A stretch of DNA of 64,000 nt from Gnetum montanum. Lineage: Eukaryota > Streptophyta > Gnetopsida > Gnetales > Gnetaceae. The notes beneath the pieces are model-generated. The model did no database searches. It was not told where the DNA came from and saw nothing but the letters and a program-made list of their open reading frames with translations. Numbering within the stretch: the stretch's first letter is position 1; each line of letters begins with the position of its first letter. This document shows, in pieces, positions 34,930-46,590 of the stretch. The DNA is taken from assembly GCA_015680685.1 (NCBI GenBank), contig MNCI01022394.1, positions 2,411-66,410 of the forward strand, written 5' to 3'. Made by a program: the position numbers and the translations under genes.

Positions 34930-35796
34930 TGATGAGTAGTGAGATATCCCTATGCCCAACCATATGAATCACTATGGTGTTTACATGTGATTTGGTCAAA
35001 TTCTATGGATCTACAATTCTCCAGTGCACTAGTTCTTCTAGGAAGTGAAATGAATGCCAAGAACATCTGTTGTCTTTCAAATTACACTTGTGAAGCTCAA
35101 GGGTATGGTTTAAGTGCAATTGAAGTACATGATTTTTATCATTTTATGTTTTATAAGTTTAATCACCTACAACAAGAATGAAGTGTAGAGTAATTTAATA
35201 TCTAAGTCATTTACTACCTAGCTAACCTAACACAAGTACCTATTTCACTTTCCTGGACACATCCTGAACACATATAGCACTACTAGACTACCAAATGTTA
35301 AGCATTTCTAGGTTACTAAGCACTATATGTATGCTCAAATTTGTCATTCTTATGATCATTAACAATTTGAAATTAATTACTTAATTTAAATGCATTAAAT
35401 TAAAGTGCATGGAAGTAAAGTAGATTAAAGAAAAAATTAATCTATTATCAGTGCTAGAAGAATTTTCAAAAGGGTTCATGTTTATTCCCATCACACTGCT
35501 GTGCTCACGTACATTAGTATTTGAAAAAAGATCCGTATACACTTAGACTCTTACTATGGGCACTCAGAAACATTCTAACTTTGGAGAAAACAAACTCCAA
35601 GAGCTTTACTACAATGAAAAAAACTATGAAAAACTATATCAAAATTGTGAGATCAAGCACTATATTTATAGGACAGTATATACCCTATGACATCAGATAT
35701 CTAGCATCACATCCAAGGCTTTGACATTAGATACCCAATGTTGAGGATCAAATATCAGATATCCAATATCAAAGCATATGAAAAGGTGATTCATCA
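34930..35796 (-). repeat. 3' LTR of copy E (867 bp)
   Basis: TGATGAG to TTCATCA, minus-strand TATA box at 35661-35671, and U3 containing repeated GATATC/ATATCAGATATC words. The purine-rich TGTTCATGGAGATA (35797-35810, minus) abuts it as a decayed polypurine tract. Confidence 0.85.
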
Positions 35797-35810
35797 TATC
35801 TCCATGAACA

Positions 35811-36189
35811 AATGAAAACTCATCCTTGAGTGGAAAAGAGGAGGAATAAGTTCCTTACAAAATATTAGGTAGGTATGGGATTATTGACTAACATAAAAAC
35901 TAACTTAGATGGAACATATTGACTCTGAGTGCCCAAGTATATAAATTTACAATCTTTACAAAATCGGATGTTCATGATAAGGGAAGTGAACACCCTAGAA
36001 AAAATTGACATCCGATGCCTCTTGGTAGTAGAAGAGTGAGAGAAGATATCCAATGATCATGAACAAGCCTTGTCATGTGGTACCATTGCATCATCCTTGG
36101 TGAAGATAGTCTTGCTTCCTATCCATGATTTCCATTGCAACCACAAAAAAATCATGAACTAGCATGAAATGTGTAACACATAGTTGGTA
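35811..36189 (-). pseudogene. Extra-frame remnant of copy E (internally deleted)
   Basis: Copy E aligns with copy D at both edges of D's extra frame but lacks about 2.7 kb between them. The start survives: the ATG at 36126 gives MDRKQDYLHQG, then a TGA (D: MNKKKDHPNQG). The deletion point is near 36060. This shows the extra frame was part of more than one family-1 element, not a chance insertion into D. Confidence 0.55.
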
Positions 36190-37799
36190 AGTACCTTGTC
36201 TCATTGGTGGTTACATTTAGCTAGGTTTTGATTATGATAGATTGATTTCTTTAGTAGCATTAGTGGGAAGATTGAAAAATAGGGTAAAATAGAGAAGCGG
36301 TCCATTAAAGTTGAAAATGTTCAACACAAGAAAATATTTGAAGAGGGTGTAAGAATTTACAATAACAGAAAGGGAAGTTCATTGAAAAATGTTGTGAATA
36401 TATGCACAATTGGATGTCATTGATGAGGTAAATAAAACGATTTGATGGTAAGAGTGTCTAAGGGTAAAGAACTTAACTAAGCCAACCAAAAGATATGCAA
36501 GTGGATCCTCCTGAAAGCAAGCATAGGCCTTTTATTGCCCTTGCATAAATTCAAACCAAGGATTCTATGGGCCTCATGGATGATTAATGGTTATGGAAGG
36601 TTATGTACAAAGACCTAGAAGAAACTACCTAAGAATTCCAACATATCAAACCAGGACATTAAACAAGAACATGAAACTGATAGTGAGGTGAAACATGGAA
36701 AGCATAGATGGATGTGAGAGAAAGTGGAATGGAGTTCTTGATTAAGGACACATGAAGTCCCTTGTGGATTTTATGGTTAAATGACTTGATAAGATCTATC
36801 ATTAATCTAGACCAAAACCAACCACATTTAGTGACTTCGCATCACCATCCTAAGACTAGTCCACCTCCCTGAGACACAAGAGTGTTTCCATAGAATAACC
36901 ACCATTCCTTATTAGAGAAGAAAGGAGAAGTAGGAAGTGAGGAAGGGCCTTAGTTAGAAAGGACCTTTAGGCATGGGTAACATGTCTTTCTAGTTTCATA
37001 ACCAGTTCTTGTAGCCTATTTATTTTTCTTAAAGGGTGTGCTTTGAATTCCCATCATTTTTTTGAAATAGAAACCACACCATGCAAAGATGTATGCATTT
37101 ATTTTGTCTAAAGGATGTGCTTTGAATTCCCATGTTTTTTTTTTGAGATGGGAACCAAATCATGTAAAGACATGTTCAACTTCATTTTATTGGTCAACAT
37201 GGAATAGTAAGGAATCCATGAAAACACACATGCACCCAAGTAAGTAGAAACATACAAAGAATATTGAATCCCCTTGAAGTCACACCTTGTTTAAACCTTT
37301 GAATCCTTTCCAATTCCAAAAACTACCAAAGTCACAAATTTGTTAAAGTTTTATTAATGAACAAGGGATTACATATTTCCAGAATAAGAAAAATCATAGA
37401 GTTTGTGGATGGTTTGATGTTGTGGACTCATTACCTATTGCATGAAAAAGAAACCATGTCCTAATGATTAGTAACAAAATTCAAAGCTAGAATCCAAATA
37501 CCAACAATCAAATAACTAAATAATATGTACCACCATCAAGTCACTAATTAGCACTATGCTTGGCACTTATTAAAAGAAATTTAGAAAAACACACCAGAAT
37601 AAAATAAAATATAAAAGTAGTTGTAAAATATTTAGGAAATAGCAAATGTACTAACAATGGTGTAAAAAAAATTAGAAAAGATAAATAATATGAAAAAAAA
37701 AGATTTCAAATAAAAAATGTGTAAAATAAAAAATTTTTAAAACAAAAATATGTAAAACAAAAAATGGTGAAAAACTAAGGAGTCACTTATATACTTAGC
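36190..37799 (-). other. Post-pol noncoding region of copy E
   Basis: Similar to 19675-21649 of copy D, with the T-rich tract at its pol-proximal end. No coding signal. Confidence 0.6.
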
Positions 37800-38960
37800 A
37801 TGGATGGCCATATCCCCCATGACTAAGTTGTAAGGAGGAGATTCAAAATATTGAGCTTGGTTGTCCATCTAATGAGGCATTTGTGGTGTTTGCTGAATTA
37901 TGCTTGTGGAAAGGTTTGACTTGTTGTATGTTAACTAATTGTTTCTTGTCTGGGCTCTCAGGTTTGTAGATCATCATGGTCCTAGAAAGAAAAATTTCAT
38001 AAATTATATAAGGTCCTTCCCAAAATGTCTAAAACTTAGTTCATTGAGGTACATATGTGGGATTTTGGTAGAGAACCTTATCTTCTAATTGAAATTTGAC
38101 TTTTTTGATTTTAAGGTCATGGTGTTTTTCTTTTTGTATGCCTTGTGCAACTCATTAGATGATAAGGCCATTAATTAGTTTTTGTCTAGTAAGTTGAGAT
38201 TTATTAATCTTTCCTTTTGTGTGAGATGCAAGTCAAGGTCAAGGTCATAAGTTGTTGAAAGTGTATAAAGCTCAAATTGAATAGGAAGTGTTGGTAATTT
38301 TCCATACACAGGCTCATAGGGGAAGTAGCTATAGGAAGTCTCCATGTTGAGTAGTAGGCCCAAAGGGCATCGATGAGTTTCATGTTCCAGTTTTTCCTAT
38401 ATTTGCTAGTAGTTATTGTTAGAATTCTTGTGATTTTCCTATTGGTAACATTAGCCTGACCATTGGCTTGGGGATGGTAGGATGTTATGAGTTTATGTTC
38501 AACTCCCAAGCATTACATGAGCTTTCAAATAGTGCCTATAAAGTGAGTAGAAGATGTACAGTTAATGATGACTACTACTTCTACCTAATTCATACAATAG
38601 TCAACAACAACTATGATGTATGCCTTTTTATTTGACATGGGTGTGATGGGATGCATGAAATCAGTGCCCTATATGTTAAAGAGTTCTAGTGCTTGAATCC
38701 ATTTTTGAGGTTCCTCCATTTGAGGGGTCATTCCATCATTTTGTTGGCATTGTTTACAAGAATGAACATAATGGTAAGCATCCTTGAATATTCTTGGCCA
38801 ATAGTACCTTGCCATTAGGATTCTAATCGCTGTGCATCTCCTAGCATAGTGGCCTCCACAAGGACCTTCATGAGCATATTGGAGAACATACAGTTAATCA
38901 GCATCATGGACACACTATCGAACTAGGCCATCGACACATACCTTGTAGAGGTATCCATTG
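37800..38960 (-). pseudogene. Integrase of copy E
   Basis: Minus strand. The zinc domain is around 38930-38740. The core end is open at 38509-38204 in overlapping frames: MGVEHKLITSYHPQANGQAN (the catalytic Glu position reads Asn) and TNRKITRILTI. The C-terminal portion runs to about 37830 and the internal purine tract (37811-37826). Frameshifts near 38360 and 38200. Confidence 0.82.
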
Positions 38961-40720
38961 ATCTCCATGAAATGTTTTACCTAGTAAAGAAACTATTATT
39001 TCTTCTGGTGGTCCAACCCTTGTGACATCTCTTCAGTGAGAAAATAGGTGAGAATCCCATCATACCATTTAAGATCATTAGGAAATTGTTTAGTTATAGC
39101 CCCAATAAAGAGGATTTTGTCAAGAAACATATCAGATAGTGAGCTTTCTTCCTCTTTGTTATTCCATCATAATTGAGACAAGTGGTCAATGACCACATTC
39201 TCAGTGCCCTTTTGATATACCATCGTAAGATCGAATTCTTGTAAGATCACTAGCCATCATATAACATGGGGGATCACCATTAGCTTGTTCATTAGGAAGT
39301 GGATGACACTATGGTTCATGGACACAAAAACTTTGTATCCAAGCACAAAATGCCTAAATTTCTCTAGAGAAAACACCACTGCCATCAATTATTTTTCTAT
39401 GATGGTGTAGTTCAGTTGTGCACCCATAATGCTTTGGCTAGCACAGTGGATGTAATATGGATGTTTCTTGTCATCCATTTATGTAAGCATGGCTCCCAAG
39501 GTATAATTTGATGCATTTTTCATAACATGAAATGATTTGGACCAGTCAGGTGCTTGTAGAATTGGAATTTCTATAAATTTTTCTTTTAGCTATTGAAATG
39601 TTCTTTCACATTCTATGATCCAAAAAAATGAAGCATCTTTCTTTGTTAGCTCCACCAATGGTTTTGCAATCTTAAAGAAATTCTCTTTGAATCATAGGTA
39701 ATAGCTAGTATGTCCAAGGAATGATTGAACATCTTTAACAATTTTTGGTTGGCAGGTTATTCCTTGAATGACCCTTATTTTTTCAGGGTCTACCTCAATT
39801 CCTACTTATGATATCGTGTGCCCTAATACAATGTCTTCCTAGACCATTAGGTGACTATCTTACCAGTTGAGCCTGAGGTTGGTTTTAATGCATCATTTTA
39901 GTACTTACTCAAGGTGGTCCAGGACTTACTCAAATGTAGCTCCCTAGGTGAAGTCATCCATGAAGACTTCCACACGACTACTGATTTTCTATTAAAAAAT
40001 GCTTAGAACTAGGCATTGGAATGTAGTAAGGGCATTACATAAATCAAATGGCATCTTACGATATGTAAAAGTCCTCTAGGGACTTGTGAATGTTGTCTTG
40101 GCCTAGTCCTCCGATGCAATTTGAATTTGGTTATAGCCACTACAACCATCTAGTAAATTGTAGTAGCAATGCCCAAATATTGTGTCTAACATCTGATCAA
40201 TAAATGGCAATAGAAAATGATCCTTAAATGTGGCCATATTTAGTAGTTGAAAATCAATGCAGACCTACTACTTGCCTCCTTTCTTTGGCACAATCATGAG
40301 TCGGATAACCCACTCACTATCCACAATGGGATAAATGAACCCTACCTTGAGGAGTTTTTTGATTTCTTTTTTGATAATCTACTTTAGTTTGGGATTCAAT
40401 CACTTGCGTGGCTGTCTCTTTAGCTTCATTGCTAGATTAGTGTAGATGCAATTCTAGCATATCCTAGGATCAATCCCTATGAGTTTAAGATATGACCAAG
40501 CAAAAGCTATTGACCATTTTTCAACCACATTCAATAACATCCTTTTTTGCTTTAGATCAAGATTTGCATTGATTATGGTCAACTTTCAATTTTTTAAGAA
40601 ACATATTCCATGCTAGTTGAGAGTGTTTTTAGTTTAATGGGCTCTTGCTTGAAATTTATAGGAATTTCCAACTCTCCCTAGTAGATATTATAATTTTCAT
40701 CATCAAAGAGTTGGTGCTAA
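38961..40720 (-). pseudogene. Reverse transcriptase-RNase H of copy E
   Basis: Minus strand. The RT catalytic box VEVFMDDFT is near 39975-39950 and keeps both aspartates. Upstream motifs (YGHI, FTRWL*WL) are broken. RNase H is at about 39560-39190, with residues corresponding to YIHCASQSI, LNYTIIEK and MNKLMVI readable between stops. The organisation equals copies D and N. Confidence 0.8.
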
Positions 40721-41640
40721 ACTTGCTCTAATTCATCCATGCCTATGACATACGCACATGTTAGACTCTCAATTGGTTCCATGCAAGGTATGGTACTTTT
40801 AGAATTAGTGGTTAGCCACTGGGTGTCCTCCTATTTTGCAGCTATTGTGTACAAACACCTTTGAATTTTTGCTTCTAGTGCACACTACTTGCATGCCAAG
40901 ATGGATGCTTGTTTCATAGCCCAAAGATTTTGTACATAATTGCACCCTATATCATTGTACATGAATTATGGAACTCGCTTCTTCTCAATCTTTCTGAATG
41001 CATTTTCTTTGGATATTTCTAGGGAAATATCTTTGATGCCCATTCTTACATCAACAGTGCTTAGCCATGCCCTTCCCATGATGATTGGGAAGTTCCCTAT
41101 TTAGTTTTTTACTTTGATCACTAGGAAATTAGTAGGATAAGCCCACCCATAGATAGTATTCACAATGTCTTCTACTAGTTCCAATGAAATAGTCACAGAA
41201 TGATCTAGCAATTCTAATATGATATTGCTCTTCTTTAAAGAAGGTAGGTCCCGTGTAGTATACATATCATTAGAGATTAGGTTGACACTAGAACCTGAGT
41301 CAAGAAGAGCTTTGCATGAATCATTCCTAGCAATCTACAAATAAATGAAAGGACTTTTAGGATCTGCTAATTTCCTAAGAAGGTTTCTAACATAGATCCA
41401 ATCAAATATAATATGAGTAAGCATCACAGTATGGGCCCTAGGTGATGTTTGGTTTAAATGAAACTTGAAGGTATTTGATATAGAGGAAGATAAAGGAACA
41501 GAGTTGTCAACTATATGTGTAATTAAGGGCTTAGGCATACTGTGTAGTTGGAAGAAAGGTATTTTCTTTGATCAATTCTCCAACCCACTTGGTTGATGAA
41601 TTGGTTGTAAATTAACAACCCTAGTAGCATTGCATTATTG
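40721..41640 (-). pseudogene. Retropepsin domain of copy E
   Basis: Minus strand. 41538-41335 is open (MPKPLITHIVDNSVPL, LLRKLADPKSPFIYL), followed after one TAG by ALLDSGSSVNLIS (about 41310-41275) with intact Asp-Ser-Gly, then GWAYPTNFLVI and IIMGRAWLSTVDV (about 41085). Only a few stops interrupt this domain. Confidence 0.85.
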
Positions 41641-43436
41641 TAGTTGAGCTAGTAGTTCACCCTAAATATATGGGTTTGATGGTAGCTTTGTGGATGGAGG
41701 AGGAAGATGTGCAGGGATAGAAGGAGGATAAGGATAAGAGGTGGTATCCTTTCTTGCATGTGGAGAATGAGTTTGATAATAATCAGAAGGGTGGTAAGGA
41801 GATTAGAAAGTAGAAATGTGATTGGAGGAGTTACGTGGAGACAAGAGTTGCTAAATATAATACCCATATGGATCAAGTTATCTATAAGGGTATTGCTTCC
41901 TTGGTGGTACTAGTGCTCATGACTATGGTTGCTATCACTATTGATACTACTCATATGATTTTGATGGAGTTTTGCTTGGATAATATTGCTGTTGCTAGTG
42001 GAACTACATAAAATTAAGTTGAGGATAAGGTAATCTTTTGGATGTTTTCCTTTATGTTAGTTTTGGATTCAAAGCATATAGTCTGGACTCCTATAAGTGT
42101 GATACTATGAGGCAACATCTCTTAGGATGTTCATATTGATAGATGTCACACCCACCATCATCATATGATTTGCTTCTTGAAACTTCTTCTATTACTACAA
42201 GCTTACCCTTACCTCTTTGATAGACATGTTTAGCTTCCTTGTGTTCCTTGCACTCATGATCACTAGCTCATTCTTTGGACTCTTCAACAATTTTTAGGAT
42301 AGCTTAAAATCTATTATCCATGGAGTCCCATAGCTGATCAACCTTGGCCATAATTTTGGATTAAAATTTTCTTATTCACCATCTCATCAAGTGTTGATTC
42401 TTCCTCACTATCACAAAATCGAACCTCTCTCTTACAAATAGAAGGATCACAGTTGTACTCTTCTACACTTTCTCTTTTTCTTAATTCAACTTCCTCTTTA
42501 GATACCTATTTGATTAATCTCTAGATTTAATGGGAACTTAATTCTAATAGTCACCCTTGGGCATAGATACCAAGGGTTCTCCTCATTTCTAATTCAAGCC
42601 TATCTATAATGTGGCGAAGTAGATCCAATTGAGAGTAACCAATGGCAACATCCAAGTGTTCATTTGTTCCTTGTTTCTATTCTTGTATCTATCTTCTCAA
42701 GTTGGATACCTTTGAGTACATTTGATATTTTTATTGAATAATTCAAGCATTGCACTCCATCGTCTAATAGATTATGGTTCTAAGGACTAGTACTAGTTCT
42801 CTACTTCTTTAATAAGTATCCTTGGGAACAACTTTAGTCTTTGCCACTCATTCTCTATGTTCTACAAGGCACATGCGTCTTGAAAATCTTGGGGATGGTT
42901 TTATAGATCTAAGTTATATCCCCCTTTGAATCAAGGAATATTATCCATGTCTAGCCTTTTGATCCAACTATCCTTTAAGTGCCTTGTTGAAATTCATACT
43001 ACCTTTGCAATGTTTATTATACTTTGGGTAGCAAGCAAAGGCTCATCAAGGCCATGATTATAGTACCTATAATGTCCTCTACTACTCCTTCATTCATGGC
43101 GATTTGCCTCTATTGAATGTCTATGCCCTTGATCTTGCCTTGCTCAATGGTCCCTTTGATCATTTTGGTCTTGTTGGTTATTTTGGTCACCTCCATCATA
43201 GTCTCACCTCCTATGATTATGATTAGAGCCAAAAGAAGAAGAAGATGATGATGAAGGTGAAGATGACGTAGGACTAGCACCATCACAGTGCTTGCTATTC
43301 TAGGATTTCCCATTTAGTGAAATTCCTCCCTTGGACTTCAATAAAGGAGGTCAAAACTAGAATCTATAGTTCACAATTCATAATCATAGTTTTAGCAAGA
43401 ATGGATCTAATGAGAAAGAAGGATCTAGAGGAGCAT
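41641..43436 (-). pseudogene. gag of copy E (5' truncated)
   Basis: Minus strand. The core is around 42990-42700 (LDMDNIP, WQRLKLFPRIL, EL by alignment with copy A), the Cys/His cluster near 42110-42150 (CDIYQYEHPKRCC-like), then a Pro/Tyr-rich linker to protease. The Asp/His/Ser-rich linker is at about 43300-43050. The N-terminal HPDEYVPDF part is lost at the 43437 junction. Confidence 0.75.
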
Positions 43437-43510
43437 TACACTATCATTTATATTGTTCACTAGCTTTGTTTCTGTACTCTCCATCATGACTAACATGTTG
43501 TATCGTGTAG

Positions 43511-44757
43511 CAGATACCACTATTGATGCCCCTACCCTTCTTCTTTGATTCGTCTTTGACCCTGGATCGAGACGCCTAACAAATTCACTTTTATGAAGGG
43601 GGTGGTCGATAACATGATCAATCATCTAAGGCAAGTCGATCTAGAGATTGGTATGTTAAAATTTCTATGCTAGGCTTTCTATGTTGTTGCAATTTTGCTA
43701 TGTCACTATGAATAACACTCTTCCATGTATGGTTGGTAGCCTCTCATCTCAAGTGGGATCCTAAGCAAGCTGTTGAGATCGACGCCATACCTAAACTTCC
43801 ACCGAAGGTAGCTGAGGTACCTTGTCATGTATATGATGAAGCAAGTAAAGGTGTGTTGTACTTAGCATGCTCCTTATGGGACTATAGGCTTGTGAATGAA
43901 GACCTTTGGAAGTAGGTACAGAAACTTGAGAAGGAGAAGGCCAACCTAACTGCAGAGTTTGGGGATCTCTAACCCAGGAATGAATTTGTGTTGGCCTAGG
44001 ACACTTGAGATGGTAGTTGGCATATGACTGTCATAGAGTATGCAAGATATTGGATGGTTGTGTGAAGAAAAAATGAAGCCACACACGAGATCATTGAACA
44101 ATGCATGCAAATGGACCTTCTAGCCCAAAAGAACCAAGAATGGAAGGATTATAGCATAAAGGTTTATGAGTGGGGACATGCATAGAAAAACCATAATCAT
44201 ACATATAAAATGGAATGTCCTATCTATCATAAATAATACTAGGATTCTTCAGTCAAGTTACATACCCATGAGCTATTCCTTGATGTTATTAGTGCTTCTA
44301 GGGCTTATGAAAGGTTCATGCAACAGGTGACGATTAGTGAATCTCTCTAAAGGAAAATGACCCTACCTACTGGTGAGACCACCATTGCCACCTTTTCTTC
44401 AGGACCACCCAGATGGATAGCTATGGAAAATGGAAAAGTTGTAGCAAGTGCTAATCTAGGAGATAGGAATTGGGCCAACGTCATTGAGGAGGAGATACCC
44501 CCCAAAATGGATGCGAGGCCATCTTAGGTTAGTCACTTTTTGTTGTGTTATAGTTTATTTTATAAAGGCCTTTGTTTTAGCTTTAATTCATTATTTTATT
44601 TTCTTTGTTACGCAGGATCCAAATGAAGATGTAGGACCTAGTGAAACAAGGAATGGTGGTGTGGGTGAAGACTCATAGTGTAGCAGTGTAGAATTTTTCA
44701 TTCTTGTCTTTGAATTTAAAATTTTTTTGTAAAAATTATTGATTGAAATTGAATAAA
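43511..44757 (+). pseudogene. Antisense multi-exon gene, 3' half, copy B (exons 6-8)
   Basis: Plus strand, opposite to the host element. Exon 6: 43511-43650 (NKFTFMKGVVDNMINHL; donor GTATGT). Exon 7: 43740-44527 (SHLKWDPKQAVEIDAIPK, DEASKGVLYLACSLWDYR, LAQKNQEWKDYSIKVYEW, FSSGPPRWIAMENGKV; donor GTTAGT). Exon 8: 44616-44678 (DPNEDVGPSETRNGG..., TAG). All acceptors are AG, and phases match the copy C gene. An AATAAA lies at 44752. Exon 7 is Lys/Glu-rich and probably helical. It has several stops. Product unknown. Exons 1-5 are missing because the copy is cut in intron 5. Confidence 0.7.
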
Positions 44758-44826
44758 GAATATAATGTAAAATAATTTGTTTCACTCTAGTTAATATATT
44801 ATATTTATGTTTTATTCTTTACCTTT

Positions 44827-45070
44827 TTAGGCCCCTTGGGAGCTTCTTGTTTTAGTTTTAGGCCATTTTGGGCCATCACTAGTTTTAGGCCATTTCGGGT
44901 TGTAACAATAGTTTAAGGCCATTTCAAGCTATTTCTTAATGATAAAATCTTTTTTTTCTTATTTTTGGAGCAATGGAGTGGCTAGTTTTAGGCCTTAGCG
45001 AGCTGCAATGATAGTTTAAGGCCATTCTAGGCCACGGTGCTAGTTTAAGGCCATCTCGGGCCATAGTAAT
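44827..45070. repeat. Tandem array between antisense gene and protease, copy B
   Basis: Units of the form TAGTTTTAGGCCATTTCGGG, each with a GGCC-6 nt-GGCC inverted repeat. It sits in the same place as 59070-59491 in copy C. Confidence 0.75.
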
Positions 45071-45319
45071 AGAACTAATGTAAATAACAGCTATAATGTA
45101 AATGGTGGACACAACATAGACAATAGACACAATGCAAATGTAAGCAGTGGACATGACGCAAAGAATTGAAATAACGTAAAGAGTGATTGTAATGCCAAAA
45201 GAAGTGAGCATAGTGCAAACTGTAAACGTGGTGCTAAAAGTGAACATAATGTAAACAATAAATGTAATGCTAAGATTAGGGTGGAAGGAGATAAGAAAGC
45301 CAAGCATTTATGGAGCTAA

Positions 45320-46590
45320 ATCAAAGATAATCTCTAATTATGTAGTTGTTTTCTAACCCATCGTGGGCTAGGTGAAGCATATGGCTAAGGAGCTTTGTTG
45401 CGGTATTCTTCTATGTTGTTGTCTACCACTTGGAAAGGCAACTTGGCCCATGTAGTTTCTTTATCTTAGTCGGTGTTTTTGGATAGATCGTTAGTCAAGC
45501 AAGTAGTTTCAGTAGGAATAGATGCTTCATTTTCAAAGATTACTACCTTTGAGCCCTACTCCATGTGAACATTGTTTATTGCTTGGGCAACCACTTCATC
45601 ACCATAGATCACCACTTCCCTAACCGGGTAAGGCAGGTGGATCTCTTGATATATGGGTAAAGAGATAGCCCTAAATTGGGCTAACCATGACCTCCCCAAG
45701 ATCAGGTTGAACCCAAGTGTCTCTTCTACCATGATGAACACTGCGCTTGTGGGGAACTAGTCCCCTACCACAAAGTTGATGTGGATAGTTCCCTTTACCA
45801 CTACCTGCACTCCATTGAATGATTTTAGGTAGAAGCTTGCTATGGGCTTGATTTGATAAAAAAAACTAGTTTGTCCACTATGGGAAATGGAATGACATTT
45901 GTAGTGGCCCCATCATCAACCTGTACGCTTCGGATCTTGTACTGGCTAAACCTAATTGTGATGAACATGGGCACTCTTGTGACTTGACCCTTTTCAGGGT
46001 CATCCTTAATGGACTTATCATGAAATGTCAACTAAGCTAGCCATGATTCCTTAGTTGTAGAGGGAAGCATGACAACGTGGATCACTTTCTCCTCTACCGA
46101 CATGTTTTCATCAAGCAGTATGAATGTTAACATGCAAACCATGGCCTCATGGTGCGTAGTGGAAGTCATTACCAAGTCATAGAAGCTCAGAGTTGTATTT
46201 TTCTATATCAGAGCCTATTTAACTTGCATGAGGGCATTGAGAAGGTCCTATCCATCATGTTGTTTTTGTTATCTTTTTCCTCTTGCATTCATCCTAGGAT
46301 ACAAATCTCCCGAGGGCGGGGGGGGGGGGGGGCCGCAGTTTTAGGTTGAGAAGTAGACTTTCTTGGGTGGGAAGGTGACAATTGTGTCTACATGGTGTTA
46401 TTAGTTGCTGATGATGAGGGGGCCATGGGCATTGAGGATAAGGGGATAGGCTTGGGGGGACCTAAGGTTGTGCATTCCTTGGCCATCTTATTTGCCAAAT
46501 GCTCTTCCCATTTTTTTAACGGGGAGGTTGTGGTGCCATTTTTGTTGCTTGGATTTGTGTGGTGGAGGCTCTTGAATGTTTTGGCACCTA
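45320..46590 (-). pseudogene. Protease and Gag C-terminal linker of copy B
   Basis: Minus strand. 46031-45840 is open with MFITIRFSQYKIRSVQVDDG and ATTNVIPFPI, a retropepsin active site in the DDGATTNV form (this lineage often replaces the usual Ser). 45741-45556 continues MVEETLGFNLILGRSWLAQF, the ILGRSWL being the second conserved block, then AINNVHME. It ends WAKLPFQV... near 45380. The upstream linker contains a 15-base G run (46318-46332) absent from copy C. Gag itself is deleted. Confidence 0.8.

Larger units (their letters stand above)
34930..43436 (-). mobile_element. Ty3/gypsy copy E, 5' truncated
   Basis: Minus strand: gag (from about 43436), protease, RT-RNase H, integrase, noncoding region, remnant of the extra frame, polypurine-like tract, 3' LTR (34930-35796). 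The 5' LTR, primer site and gag N-terminus are missing. At about 43437 the sequence changes abruptly to intron sequence of the Tat copy B antisense gene. Confidence 0.82.

Noticed and set aside
44936-45307. Thr/Ile/Val-rich open frames on the minus strand
   Set aside because: They lie between the array and protease in low-complexity sequence with repeated ATGTAAA words; no counterpart in copy C.
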